Shown piece after piece: positions 1 through 8,131 of a stretch of 17,345 bases of DNA. How positions within the stretch are numbered: the stretch's first letter is position 1; each line of letters begins with the position of its first letter. A program made the position numbers and the translations under genes. The notes under the pieces were generated by a model. It was not told the origin of the DNA. It worked only from the letters and a program-made list of their open reading frames with translations, and ran no database searches. Origin of the DNA: Bacteroidota bacterium (lineage in GTDB: Bacteria; Bacteroidota; Rhodothermia; Balneolales; Balneolaceae); contig JAGXIS010000157.1 in the NCBI GenBank assembly GCA_024635465.1, positions 1 through 17,345 on the forward strand. Direction: 5' to 3'.

Positions 1-2598
1 GTCTTGAACTGATGAAAAGAGTCCGGCATGACCTGCAATCCCATCCATAAAATAGGCTCTTTCATCATGCACTCTTGCATGGACAAGACCGCGATCATAA
101 ACGGTATCAATTTCTGTAGGAAGAATTCTTTCTACAAGATTATGTGGTGCATATTCAGGATTGAACCAGGTAGAGTGCATTCCCATTGGATGGTGCATTT
201 CATCTCTGATGAATTGATCCACTCGTTTTCCGGTCACAACTTCAACAATTTCACCAAGAAGAATAAAACCAAGATCGCTGTACACATACTTTTCACCCGG
301 TTTATTCTCCAATGGTTCGTTTCGTACCGCATTCAAAAGTTCAGATCGGGTTCTTAAAACATCTACATAAATTTTATAAGCAGGGAGTCCGGATGTGTGT
401 AACAGAAATTGACGAATGGTAATCTCCCGTTTCTCATCCGTATCAAACTCCTCAATATATTTGGCTACAGGATCTTCCAGTGTGATCAAATTACTATCCA
501 CCAATAACATGATAGATGTTGTTGTAGACATGATTTTAGTTACGGAAGCGAGATCAAAAATATCATCACCTCTTACAGCTCGAGTCTTATTGTAATCGTG
601 ATAACCGTAGGTTTCTTGCCAGACCAGAGAACCATTTTTCATGACGCCGACAACACCTCCCGGGAATACAGAATCATTGATAGCTGTATGCATGATAGTA
701 TCAATATTCAACAATGAATCTATGTTGAGTCCAACCGATTCGGGGCGGTCGAATCGAACGACTGATTGTTCAATAGATATCCCATCTCCCAAATCATACA
801 TTCCCGGTATGGTGCCAGGGAATCTCCCCTGAATCGTAGAGGCACCAAATATGGCCGGTACAGACTGTCTTACCTGATCAGAAGAAGAGGACCATGCTAG
901 TATATGGACGTCATTATCAGGCAAGTCTCTAATGATATATGGATTACCAAATGCCATTAAAATACTGGGTTTGTCATCCGTCATAATTTCATTCAAAGCT
1001 TGGAATTGTCTTTCAGGTATCTGAATAGGGAAATTTGAACGTACCGAGATAAAAGAGCCTATGACTATCAAATTAGCTCTCTCAGCATCGTCTTTGAGGA
1101 GTTGGTACTCCTCTTCAGTTGTTCGATCATCAATGGAATGGAAACGCACATTGGAATGGTATCTTCGCACTTCTCTGGCCAATTGTGTTGCTGAGGGATG
1201 TCCACTACCGTCAGAAACAGCGATCAATACGATCTCCGGATATATAAATTCACGAATAGGGATGATATTCCTTTCATTCTTGAGTAACGTTACAGACTCT
1301 CTTCCAATTCTGTCTGCAATAGCCTGATATTCCGGTGTATTAACCTCAGCATGAAGAGCATCGATATCTGTGAATCTATTATCAAACAGGTTTTGCTCTA
1401 TCTTAAGTGCCAGAATTTTTCTTACAGAATGATCTAGTCTGGCTTCCGTAATTCTACCGGATTCAATAGCCTTTTTTAAATCATTGATGGCGGTAATCTC
1501 ATCAGTACTAACCAGCATTAAATCAACGCCAGCTAACAGGGACATGATAACGGCTTCACCCGGTGAATAGTGGTCCGCTATTCCTCTCATTTCCAACCCA
1601 TCACTGACTATAAGCCCATCAAAACTCAACGAATCTATCAAAATATCCTGAATAATTGAATCGTCCAGAGTGCCCGGTAAACCTATATTTCTGCTTATAT
1701 TAGGGAATGAGATATGTGCACTCATCACACTTCTCAACCCATTATTGATAACATGTCGAAAGGGAACCAATTCAAGGGAATCGAGTCGTGCGTAATCATG
1801 CGGAATGGTGGGTAGTGCGAGATGGGAATCGACATTCGTGTCGCCATGACCGGGAAAGTGCTTGCCGGTTGCCAATATGCCGACACTTTCTGCACCTTGC
1901 ATAAATTGAGTAGCGTATTCTGAAACGATCTCTGGGTCAGCAGAATAGGAGCGAACATTAATCACCGGATTATCGGGATTATTATTTACATCCAGTACAG
2001 GAGCAAAAATTTGATTTACACCAAGTGCTTTGGCCTCTCTGGCTGTTATTAATCCGGCCAAGTATGCATTTCCCGGGTTTGTTGTGGCGGCGATACCCAT
2101 TGCCGGTGTAAACCTTGTAGCACCATTAACTCTCATAGCAGCTCCAAACTCCATATCTTGTGAAATCCACAATGGCAATTTTGAAAGAGACTGTAATCTA
2201 TTATTGAGAATCACCTGATTATAAATATCTCCCCTAAAAAAGAGTACGCTACCCACATGATATTCGGTAATGAGTCGCTCCAACCGCAATGCGCTCAATT
2301 CTTTTTCATTTTGGAACTCACCAAAAGCGCGCACAGCAAAAAGTTGCCCAATTTTTTCATCGAGTGAAAGTGAGGATAAAATGGAATCAACTTCAGCATC
2401 ACTCATTATTTCATCAACTGAATCCGTTTCAGGTACTGATATATCCGGTTCTTCTAAAAAGACATCACTGCTTTCATCTTCTTCATGTAAAGACACTGTA
2501 GTGTGACATGCCACGAATGAAACCAATATTAAAAATAGAGGTATTGCCGTAATTCGGATGAAACTGGGATAACGTCGATTAAAAAATGAATTCTTCAT
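1..2598 (-). CDS. GH3 (NagZ-like) glycosidase fused to a beta-lactamase-fold serine hydrolase, lipoprotein; 3' end outside window
   Basis: I translated the reverse strand from the ATG at 2598: 866 codons stay open to the window edge, so the C-terminus is missing. Residues 1-31 form a basic, then hydrophobic, signal ending in FVAC, which suggests a lipoprotein with Cys31 lipidated. The GH3 N-terminal domain (about 55-410) has the NagZ signature KHFPGHGDTNVDSH at 246-259, with the Asp257-His259 acid/base dyad of the NagZ family, and the nucleophile Asp333 in VSDGLEM. A GH3 C-terminal-like domain covers about 425-600. A serine hydrolase domain starts near 610, with SVTK at 685-688 (Ser685 nucleophile), YSD at 773-775 in place of YxN, and HAG at 857-859 as the third motif. 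Such fusions are known in Bacteroidota-like genomes and are thought to act on peptidoglycan amino sugars; the second domain's substrate is unknown. It starts 41 bp after the acylase stop, so it is probably co-transcribed. Confidence 0.92.
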   Translation of the reverse strand, partial: MKNSFFNRRYPSFIRITAIPLFLILVSFVACHTTVSLHEEDESSDVFLEEPDISVPETDSVDEIMSDAEVDSILSSLSLDEKIGQLFAVRAFGEFQNEKELSALRLERLITEYHVGSVLFFRGDIYNQVILNNRLQSLSKLPLWISQDMEFGAAMRVNGATRFTPAMGIAATTNPGNAYLAGLITAREAKALGVNQIFAPVLDVNNNPDNPVINVRSYSADPEIVSEYATQFMQGAESVGILATGKHFPGHGDTNVDSHLALPTIPHDYARLDSLELVPFRHVINNGLRSVMSAHISFPNISRNIGLPGTLDDSIIQDILIDSLSFDGLIVSDGLEMRGIADHYSPGEAVIMSLLAGVDLMLVSTDEITAINDLKKAIESGRITEARLDHSVRKILALKIEQNLFDNRFTDIDALHAEVNTPEYQAIADRIGRESVTLLKNERNIIPIREFIYPEIVLIAVSDGSGHPSATQLAREVRRYHSNVRFHSIDDRTTEEEYQLLKDDAERANLIVIGSFISVRSNFPIQIPERQFQALNEIMTDDKPSILMAFGNPYIIRDLPDNDVHILAWSSSSDQVRQSVPAIFGASTIQGRFPGTIPGMYDLGDGISIEQSVVRFDRPESVGLNIDSLLNIDTIMHTAINDSVFPGGVVGVMKNGSLVWQETYGYHDYNKTRAVRGDDIFDLASVTKIMSTTTSIMLLVDSNLITLEDPVAKYIEEFDTDEKREITIRQFLLHTSGLPAYKIYVDVLRTRSELLNAVRNEPLENKPGEKYVYSDLGFILLGEIVEVVTGKRVDQFIRDEMHHPMGMHSTWFNPEYAPHNLVERILPTEIDTVYDRGLVHARVHDERAYFMDGIAGHAGLFSSVQD

Positions 2599-2639
2599 AA
2601 TGTCTCGTTTCTTTTTTGGAATAGATTGGAGCCTGAGCT

Positions 2640-5087
2640 CTAATTGGGCTGTAAGGTCATTGTTTGAAAACTGGATCGCTGGAAAAAAGTACTGTCATTA
2701 TATATCGTTCGGTATCGGCCTTCAAGATAAAGGTTTGTTTGATCTCCGTAATTTGCAGAAAATGGTTGACCGGATTGTCCTGTGGGTAGAATGGATAAAC
2801 TCCGATCCGGGGTTGAAAAATCAATAATTCGTCGAATAGAGGGACCCAAATTCATATCAAAAGGTCTATGCCAACTGTACTGAGATTTATTGATCGTCAT
2901 ACCATGCCCACGAGCTGTGTATGGGCCTTTATTGAGTAAATTATTTACGATCATTTTGAGTACCGGTGAAGAGTCCGGATCCAGGGCAGCCTCACCTAAA
3001 AGTGGGGGACGAAGGGTAAGCGTATTTAGATTTTCCCAACGCCACTGAAAGGGTTCCGGACCAAATTGCTCTTCAAGTTGATTGATGGTCTCTAACATAC
3101 TCATAAATATAACATTAGATTCAGATTCATTGCTCAAAGTACCTGTGATGTTAAAAAATGAGCTTTCATCCTGAAGTAAATTTGAGACAATCATCACCGG
3201 CAGATGTTCAAGTCGAATGAGTGCTTCATAGGCTTCATCACCCAGATCACTCCTGAGCATGTTATCAGAGAGGTTTATGAAGAAAAGATCAAATATCGAG
3301 GCGGCAGTAGAGGTAGAATTGAATTGATAATCCCAATTTTCAAGATAGGAAATAGCAGAAGCCAATTGCTCATTTTCATCGGCACTTCTTATGATTGGTA
3401 TAATGAACTCAGTTATTTCACGTGCATGATGGGAATAAGTATCGTATTGCATCATCTGCATCGTCTCAACAGTTAAACTGTCCGACGCTTCAAGTATTTC
3501 ATTTATTCGAATTATTCGGGAAGCAGGTTCCCAAAAGGTAGATATGTAGTAAGGATAACTATCACTATGTAGTTTATTATTAGCATGCGATATATAGCCT
3601 TTTGCCGGATTCACAACGTGTGGCAGTTCATTAAAAGGGATGGTTCCATTCCACTGATAGGATATGTCCCAACCGTGACGAAAGGACAAAGGATTGTAGT
3701 CTCTTATTGGAAGTGAAGTGCCGGTAAATATAGCGATATTATCTTCACGATCAGCATATATAAAATTCATCCCCGGAGATTTAAAAAAAGATACGGCTTC
3801 TCTGAATTCAGGCATATTATTGGCTTGATTCATTTTATACAGTGCTTCGAGTTCATGACTTACATCATGACCTTTCCATCGCAGTGCAACCAATTTGTTT
3901 TGTATAAGTGCATTTCCGGCAGGGTGGATGTCCGAAATAATCGGACCGTTTTGAGTACTACGAACTGTGTGAAGACGATCATCCCCATTTTTCACCTTGA
4001 TCAGCTCAATTCGTTCTTCAAAATCTCTCGTTAAAACGGGATTGCTTAAGCTATCTACAATATAACTGTCGGGAGAATCCGAAGATTCTTGTTCAATAAA
4101 AAAATCAGTATCATCAGCCATGATATTGGTCATTGACCATGCGATATTTTTATTTTGACCGAGTATTACAAAAGGGGAACCCGGAATCGTAGCACCACTT
4201 ATGTGATAGTTTCCGGCGTGCATTGTCATTTCAAACCAAAACCCGGGAATACTTAATCCCATATGCGGGTCACCGGCCAGCATGGGTTCTCCCGTAGCCG
4301 TTTTTGAACTATTCACAGCCCAGGCATTACTGCCAAATGGATATCCCTGTTTTGAAAGTAATGTTCTGATCGCTACTTCATTTTCAAGGAAAGGAATAGT
4401 CGATTCAGCAGCCCCTACACTATTATTTGAACCATTCATTATGGGGTCATCATCGCTATAGACAGGAATAATTTGCCGAAACAGACTTGGATCAAGGATT
4501 TCCCGGAGATAAGCATAACTTAATTCAGCCCACCAATGTTGATTTTGATCCCATGCCATCAATCTTGAGATGGCAATTGTATGAGTGGGAGTCCATTGAA
4601 TCGGTTTGAGTCCAAGGAGTGAAAACTCAATAGGCAGTGAGTTGGGATGACTGTTAATAAATGAATTCACTCCATCCGAGTAGTTCTGAAGGATCTGTAG
4701 CATTTCATCTGATGTTTCAGACTCAATTCGTTTTGCAGTTTCCCAAAAACCTAGCGTTCGTTGATGTATGTCGTAGGGTATCATTTCCTCACCTAAAAAT
4801 TCAGCAAATCGTCCTTCTGCAGCTATTTGCGAAAGGGTCATTTGCCATAATCTCTCTTGAGCATGAACGTATCCGACGGTAAAAAATAGATCGTGCTCAT
4901 TGGAAGCATAAATTAATGGAGTACCATATGGATCCCAGTGTACATCCACTTTTTCGGAGATTCCATTGATGGGAATAGTTGCTTGATAGGAGGGTAATGG
5001 TTTGTATAAGGTCCAGTATAACCCAATGGAAATAACTCCGAAAAAAAATAAAACGATAAAAATGAGAATCTTAACAAGTTTATTCAT
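2640..5087 (-). CDS. Penicillin acylase family (Ntn) amidohydrolase, exported
   Basis: The 815-residue protein has the usual length and layout of the penicillin amidase family. Residues 5-25 are a hydrophobic segment after a Lys-containing start, so it is exported or membrane-anchored. The alpha-chain region (about 35-250) includes the family-like stretch YGTPLIYA. The autoproteolytic junction is FGSNAW at 251-256, which makes Ser253 the expected N-terminal nucleophile of the beta chain. It is followed by GDPHMGL (273-279), AWSMTN (316-321) and DDTDFF (325-330), all typical of the beta chain. These enzymes mature by self-cleavage and hydrolyse amide bonds of N-acyl compounds; substrates in the family include beta-lactams, acyl-homoserine lactones and cyclic lipopeptides. 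The sequence does not reveal which applies here. It is first in a two-gene minus-strand unit with the GH3-hydrolase fusion 41 bp downstream. No good Shine-Dalgarno precedes the ATG. Confidence 0.92.
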   Translation of the reverse strand: MNKLVKILIFIVLFFFGVISIGLYWTLYKPLPSYQATIPINGISEKVDVHWDPYGTPLIYASNEHDLFFTVGYVHAQERLWQMTLSQIAAEGRFAEFLGEEMIPYDIHQRTLGFWETAKRIESETSDEMLQILQNYSDGVNSFINSHPNSLPIEFSLLGLKPIQWTPTHTIAISRLMAWDQNQHWWAELSYAYLREILDPSLFRQIIPVYSDDDPIMNGSNNSVGAAESTIPFLENEVAIRTLLSKQGYPFGSNAWAVNSSKTATGEPMLAGDPHMGLSIPGFWFEMTMHAGNYHISGATIPGSPFVILGQNKNIAWSMTNIMADDTDFFIEQESSDSPDSYIVDSLSNPVLTRDFEERIELIKVKNGDDRLHTVRSTQNGPIISDIHPAGNALIQNKLVALRWKGHDVSHELEALYKMNQANNMPEFREAVSFFKSPGMNFIYADREDNIAIFTGTSLPIRDYNPLSFRHGWDISYQWNGTIPFNELPHVVNPAKGYISHANNKLHSDSYPYYISTFWEPASRIIRINEILEASDSLTVETMQMMQYDTYSHHAREITEFIIPIIRSADENEQLASAISYLENWDYQFNSTSTAASIFDLFFINLSDNMLRSDLGDEAYEALIRLEHLPVMIVSNLLQDESSFFNITGTLSNESESNVIFMSMLETINQLEEQFGPEPFQWRWENLNTLTLRPPLLGEAALDPDSSPVLKMIVNNLLNKGPYTARGHGMTINKSQYSWHRPFDMNLGPSIRRIIDFSTPDRSLSILPTGQSGQPFSANYGDQTNLYLEGRYRTIYNDSTFFQRSSFQTMTLQPN

Positions 5088-5280
5088 TCAGACAGATAAA
5101 TTCTGAGCATTCAGGAAAATGGTAGACTTTGTGGAATGAATATTTCCGGAATTCGTATTGAATTGATAGAATCCACAAAATGAGTCTAATAAATTAATAT
5201 CTTTAAGCAAACTAAGGATGCAAAATACGTGAACTTGCATCAGAAAGTAATGATATTTCTAAGAATAATTTGGGGCATCA
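5088..5280. promoter_or_regulatory. Divergent intergenic region between acylase and 3-hydroxyacyl-CoA dehydrogenase
   Basis: This 193-bp AT-rich gap separates two genes transcribed away from each other, so it must hold both promoters. I could not assign -35/-10 or Bacteroidota-type -33/-7 boxes with confidence. TTCCGGAA, a perfect 8-bp palindrome, lies near 5151. The 7-bp inverted repeat at 5217-5241 is listed separately. Confidence 0.5.
5217..5241. promoter_or_regulatory. Inverted repeat upstream of the dehydrogenase gene (possible operator or leader hairpin)
   Basis: GATGCAA (5217-5223) and TTGCATC (5235-5241) are perfect inverted copies separated by 11 bases. The repeat ends 39 bp before the ATG at 5281. 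The size fits a binding site for a dimeric regulator such as a TetR- or GntR-type protein, both of which often control acyl-CoA genes, but no regulator gene lies nearby. It could equally be a small hairpin in the mRNA leader. Confidence 0.35.
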
Positions 5281-6141
5281 ATGAATAAAATAAAAAAGAT
5301 TGCGGTAATTGGAGGCGGGACCATGGGAAATGGGATCGTGCATCTATTTGCTCAAAATGGTTTTGACGTTACTCTGGTTGAAACAAAAAAAGAATTTGCA
5401 GATAGGGCTATCGCAACGATTGATAAAAATTTAGAGCGGATGTTAAGTAAAGAGAAAATTACTAAGGAGGATAAAGACTCAGCTCTTGGTAGAATCACCA
5501 CTTCTTTGGACCTAAATAACACCGTGAAGAAAATTGATTTAATGATTGAAGCAGTGCCTGAAATATTCGAACTCAAGAAATCCATTTTTTCAGATGCCGA
5601 TAAATATGCACCGGATCACACAATCTTTGCGAGCAACACCTCATCAATATCTATCACAAAATTAGCAGCTCAAACAAATCGACCCGAAAGATTTATTGGT
5701 ATGCATTTTTTTAATCCGGTACCGGTAATGAAACTTGTTGAAGTGATAAACGGACTGAAAACATCTTCTGAGGTTACTGATGCCATCATGACATTATCTG
5801 AAAAATTGGGCAAGGTACCGGTATCTGCCAACGACTCACCGGGGTTTGTCTCAAACCGTGTGTTGATGCCGATGATCAATGAAGCAATCTTTACCGTCTA
5901 TGAAGGGGTAGCAACTGCAGAGGCCGTTGATCAGGTAATGAAATTGGGTATGGCACACCCCATGGGTCCATTGCGACTTGCAGACTTTATCGGACTGGAT
6001 GTCTGTCTGGATATACTGAATGTATTGTATGATGGTTTTAAAGATCCGAAATACAGGCCCTGTCCACTCTTGGTTAAAATGGTTGACGCGGGTAAATTAG
6101 GAGATAAAACCGGGGAAGGTTTTTTTAATTACAGTAAGTAA
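5281..6141 (+). CDS. 3-hydroxyacyl-CoA (3-hydroxybutyryl-CoA) dehydrogenase
   Basis: The 286-residue protein has the size of single-domain-pair HBD enzymes. It oxidises L-3-hydroxyacyl-CoA to 3-ketoacyl-CoA with NAD (or the reverse) in the cytoplasm, in fatty-acid oxidation or butyryl-CoA metabolism. The Rossmann domain opens with IGGGTMGNGI (10-19), the NAD-binding glycine loop, and continues through the acidic residue Glu34 after the second strand. SNTSS (118-122) and MHFFNPVP (141-148) hold the conserved active-site residues, His142 being the catalytic base with Glu154 its probable partner. Asn192 lies in GFVSNRV. The C-terminal 3HCDH domain runs from about 187 to 284 and ends in DKTGEGFFNY. 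A weak GGGG sits just upstream of the ATG. No enoyl-CoA hydratase or thiolase lies beside it. Threonine aldolase follows 72 bp later and may share the transcript. Confidence 0.95.
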   Translation: MNKIKKIAVIGGGTMGNGIVHLFAQNGFDVTLVETKKEFADRAIATIDKNLERMLSKEKITKEDKDSALGRITTSLDLNNTVKKIDLMIEAVPEIFELKKSIFSDADKYAPDHTIFASNTSSISITKLAAQTNRPERFIGMHFFNPVPVMKLVEVINGLKTSSEVTDAIMTLSEKLGKVPVSANDSPGFVSNRVLMPMINEAIFTVYEGVATAEAVDQVMKLGMAHPMGPLRLADFIGLDVCLDILNVLYDGFKDPKYRPCPLLVKMVDAGKLGDKTGEGFFNYSK

Positions 6142-6213
6142 GTTCACTGGCTGACCCGGAGACACAATTTGCTACAAAACGAATAGGAATAAATTTCTTG
6201 AATTGAGAACAAA

Positions 6214-7242
6214 ATGATTGATTTACGAAGTGACACTGTATCAAGACCAACGGCTGGAATGTTAAAAGCGATGAATGAAGCTGTTGTAGGCGATGACGTC
6301 TTTGCTGAAGACCCTACTGTTAATCAGTTTCAGCTAGAAATGGCAGAGTTGTTCGGTATGGAAGCAGGTCTTTTTGTTCCAAGTGGGACTATGAGTAACC
6401 AACTCTGTCTACATCTGTTAACAGACCCTGGAGATGAGGTGATTATTGACGAGTTAGGTCATGTGTTCAATTATGAGACAGGAGCTGCAGCACATCTTTC
6501 ATCCATTCAATTGAGACCTATAAAGGGCGTTAATGGCAAATTATCTAAAGAGTTGATTGAACCTGCGATTCGGACCCAAAATGAGTGGGATCCTTTGACA
6601 AGAGTCATTGCAATTGAGAACAGCACTAACAAAGGTGGGGGCGCTTTTTACACAAAAGAAGAGTTGATTGAAATTAGTAACCTGGCTTCTCAGCATGATA
6701 TAGCCGTTCATCTGGATGGAGCACGGATTTGGAATGCAATGGTGGCATCCGGTATAGAAGCTGAATTTTTCGGATCCGTTGCGGATACAATCTCTATTTG
6801 TTTCAGTAAAGGCTTAGGAGCTCCGATAGGCTCGATGTTATTATCAGATGAAAAAACAGTTTTGGCAGCCAGACGCATTCGGAAAATGTGGGGTGGAGGA
6901 ATGCGTCAGACAGGACTGCTTGCTGCTGCTGCGAAGTACGGGTATGAAAATCATTTTGAACTCATATCAGAAGATCATCGAAGAGCTAAAGAATTTGCAC
7001 AAGTCATAGTTGAGCATCCCGGTTTTACCATCAATTCTGATTCTGTACATACAAATATTGTCCTGTTTGACGTGAATGAGGGGAGTGCAACGAGAGCTTT
7101 AGACCATTTCTCCGAGCAAGGCGTTCAGATGATTCCATTTGGTCCCAAAACCATTCGTGCCACTTTTCATTTTCAGGTTGATGATGAGGATTTAAAAAAA
7201 GTGATTGAAGTGGTGAACCGGTTCAAAATACGTGAAATGTGA
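6214..7242 (+). CDS. ltaE: Low-specificity L-threonine aldolase (PLP-dependent)
   Basis: This is a 342-residue fold-type I PLP enzyme that cleaves L-threonine or L-allo-threonine to glycine and acetaldehyde in the cytoplasm. It opens with the family hallmark IDLRSDTVSRPT and GDDVFAEDPT (27-34 region). His83 in ELGHVF stacks on the cofactor in characterised members, LDGAR (167-171) supplies Asp168 and Arg171, and FSKGLGAPIGS (197-207) contains Lys199, the Schiff-base lysine. Arg315 in KTIRATFHF fits the carboxylate-binding arginine. The length matches E. coli LtaE (about 333). There is no clear Shine-Dalgarno. The last codons (Arg-Glu-Met-stop) are formed by the first units of the heptad repeat that begins at 7232, so the extreme C-terminus was probably set by that element. 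It follows the dehydrogenase by 72 bp in the same direction. Confidence 0.95.
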   Translation: MIDLRSDTVSRPTAGMLKAMNEAVVGDDVFAEDPTVNQFQLEMAELFGMEAGLFVPSGTMSNQLCLHLLTDPGDEVIIDELGHVFNYETGAAAHLSSIQLRPIKGVNGKLSKELIEPAIRTQNEWDPLTRVIAIENSTNKGGGAFYTKEELIEISNLASQHDIAVHLDGARIWNAMVASGIEAEFFGSVADTISICFSKGLGAPIGSMLLSDEKTVLAARRIRKMWGGGMRQTGLLAAAAKYGYENHFELISEDHRRAKEFAQVIVEHPGFTINSDSVHTNIVLFDVNEGSATRALDHFSEQGVQMIPFGPKTIRATFHFQVDDEDLKKVIEVVNRFKIREM

Positions 7243-7416
7243 GATGTGAGATGTGAAACGTACTCCCTATTGTGTCATCTAAACTCACACCTGTCATCCT
7301 GATTATTTCAAGATCTCACTTATGTATTATTCGCTACACTCGGTCCGCTAATGCGTACAAAAGATGAACAAGATTTGGGATATCTGTCTTCTCACGTCTC
7401 ATGTCTCACTTTTCAC
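7232..7416. repeat. Intergenic repeat element with inverted GTGAGAY heptad arms
   Basis: The left arm is four tandem heptads (GTGAAAT, GTGAGAT, GTGAGAT, GTGAAAC; 7232-7259). The right arm, read on the minus strand from 7416, is GTGAAAA, GTGAGAC, ATGAGAC, GTGAGA(A). Together they are imperfect inverted repeats around a core of about 130 bp that contains TGTCATCCTGA (7292-7302), a near match to the end of the element at 16199. The stop codons of both convergent genes (7240-7242 and 7408-7406) lie within the arms. No protein or transposase is encoded. It may act as a bidirectional transcription barrier or be a short mobile element. Confidence 0.6.
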
Positions 7417-8131
7417 TCTCCGGTGTATGACTCTGGATTTCATTCAGTTTATTTAATGCTCGTGTATTCAGATTGGTGTAGATCTCTTCGTTAATCTCCC
7501 CAACCGTAAATTTCAATCGTAGCCAAACGATGTATGTCGCAATTACATCTTCATAACAGTAGTGCTCAATAGCTTCCAGCTCACCTCGTCGATACATTTC
7601 AAGAACCTCATTTCCTTCTGCTGTCTGTTTGAATGGTACGCCTATCAACTGACCCAAATGCTTCAATTTAGGGTAATTACTGGCACCGTAATTACTAAAT
7701 TCATCCATCAAATCCACATTTACTTTACTGAAGCGATATCGAATATCGTAATGATTTAATCGATGTGGCATTTGAAGACTGTGTTTCATAGCCCGATAAG
7801 TCAATAATGGAAGATCAAACCCTCGACCGTTATGATGGATCAGTCCAAAATCTTTGTAAGTCAATAGAGCTTTGAAAAGTTGATTAAGTCCCTCTGCTTC
7901 ATCTTCACCGTTCCAGGATACTTTCTGAGCCGGTTTACCCGTATTCTCGACCCACAACCCAACCCATGAGATCATCCGGTGATACATAGGAGGTAAAAAA
8001 CCACTCTGATTTCGAGCGATTTCCTCTCCGGCTTTAATCAAGAGTTCATCTTCATCTGATTCTGAGTCACCCAAAGTAATCCTAACAAAATCAAAGTCCG
8101 GAATGGTTTCAACATCAAATACAAAATACAT
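7406..8131 (-). CDS. PolB-like 3'-5' exonuclease, DEDDy type
   Basis: The 241-residue protein matches the predicted PolB-like 3'-5' exonuclease family (DNA_pol_B_exo2 type), which are stand-alone nuclease domains without a polymerase. Exo I is FDVETIPD (5-12), with Asp6 and Glu8 as metal ligands. Exo II is HHNGRGFDLPLL (99-110), with Asp106. Exo III is YCYEDV (191-196), where Tyr191 and Asp195 give the YxxxD pattern. VDLMDEFS (139-146) is another conserved acidic stretch. The expected activity is metal-dependent removal of nucleotides from 3' ends, presumably in DNA repair or turnover; the biological substrate of this family is not established. The C-terminal Ser-Glu-Lys-stop is encoded inside the right arm of the heptad repeat. 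It is monocistronic by appearance: the next upstream gene on the same strand ends 333 bp away. Confidence 0.85.
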   Translation of the reverse strand: MYFVFDVETIPDFDFVRITLGDSESDEDELLIKAGEEIARNQSGFLPPMYHRMISWVGLWVENTGKPAQKVSWNGEDEAEGLNQLFKALLTYKDFGLIHHNGRGFDLPLLTYRAMKHSLQMPHRLNHYDIRYRFSKVNVDLMDEFSNYGASNYPKLKHLGQLIGVPFKQTAEGNEVLEMYRRGELEAIEHYCYEDVIATYIVWLRLKFTVGEINEEIYTNLNTRALNKLNEIQSHTPESEK

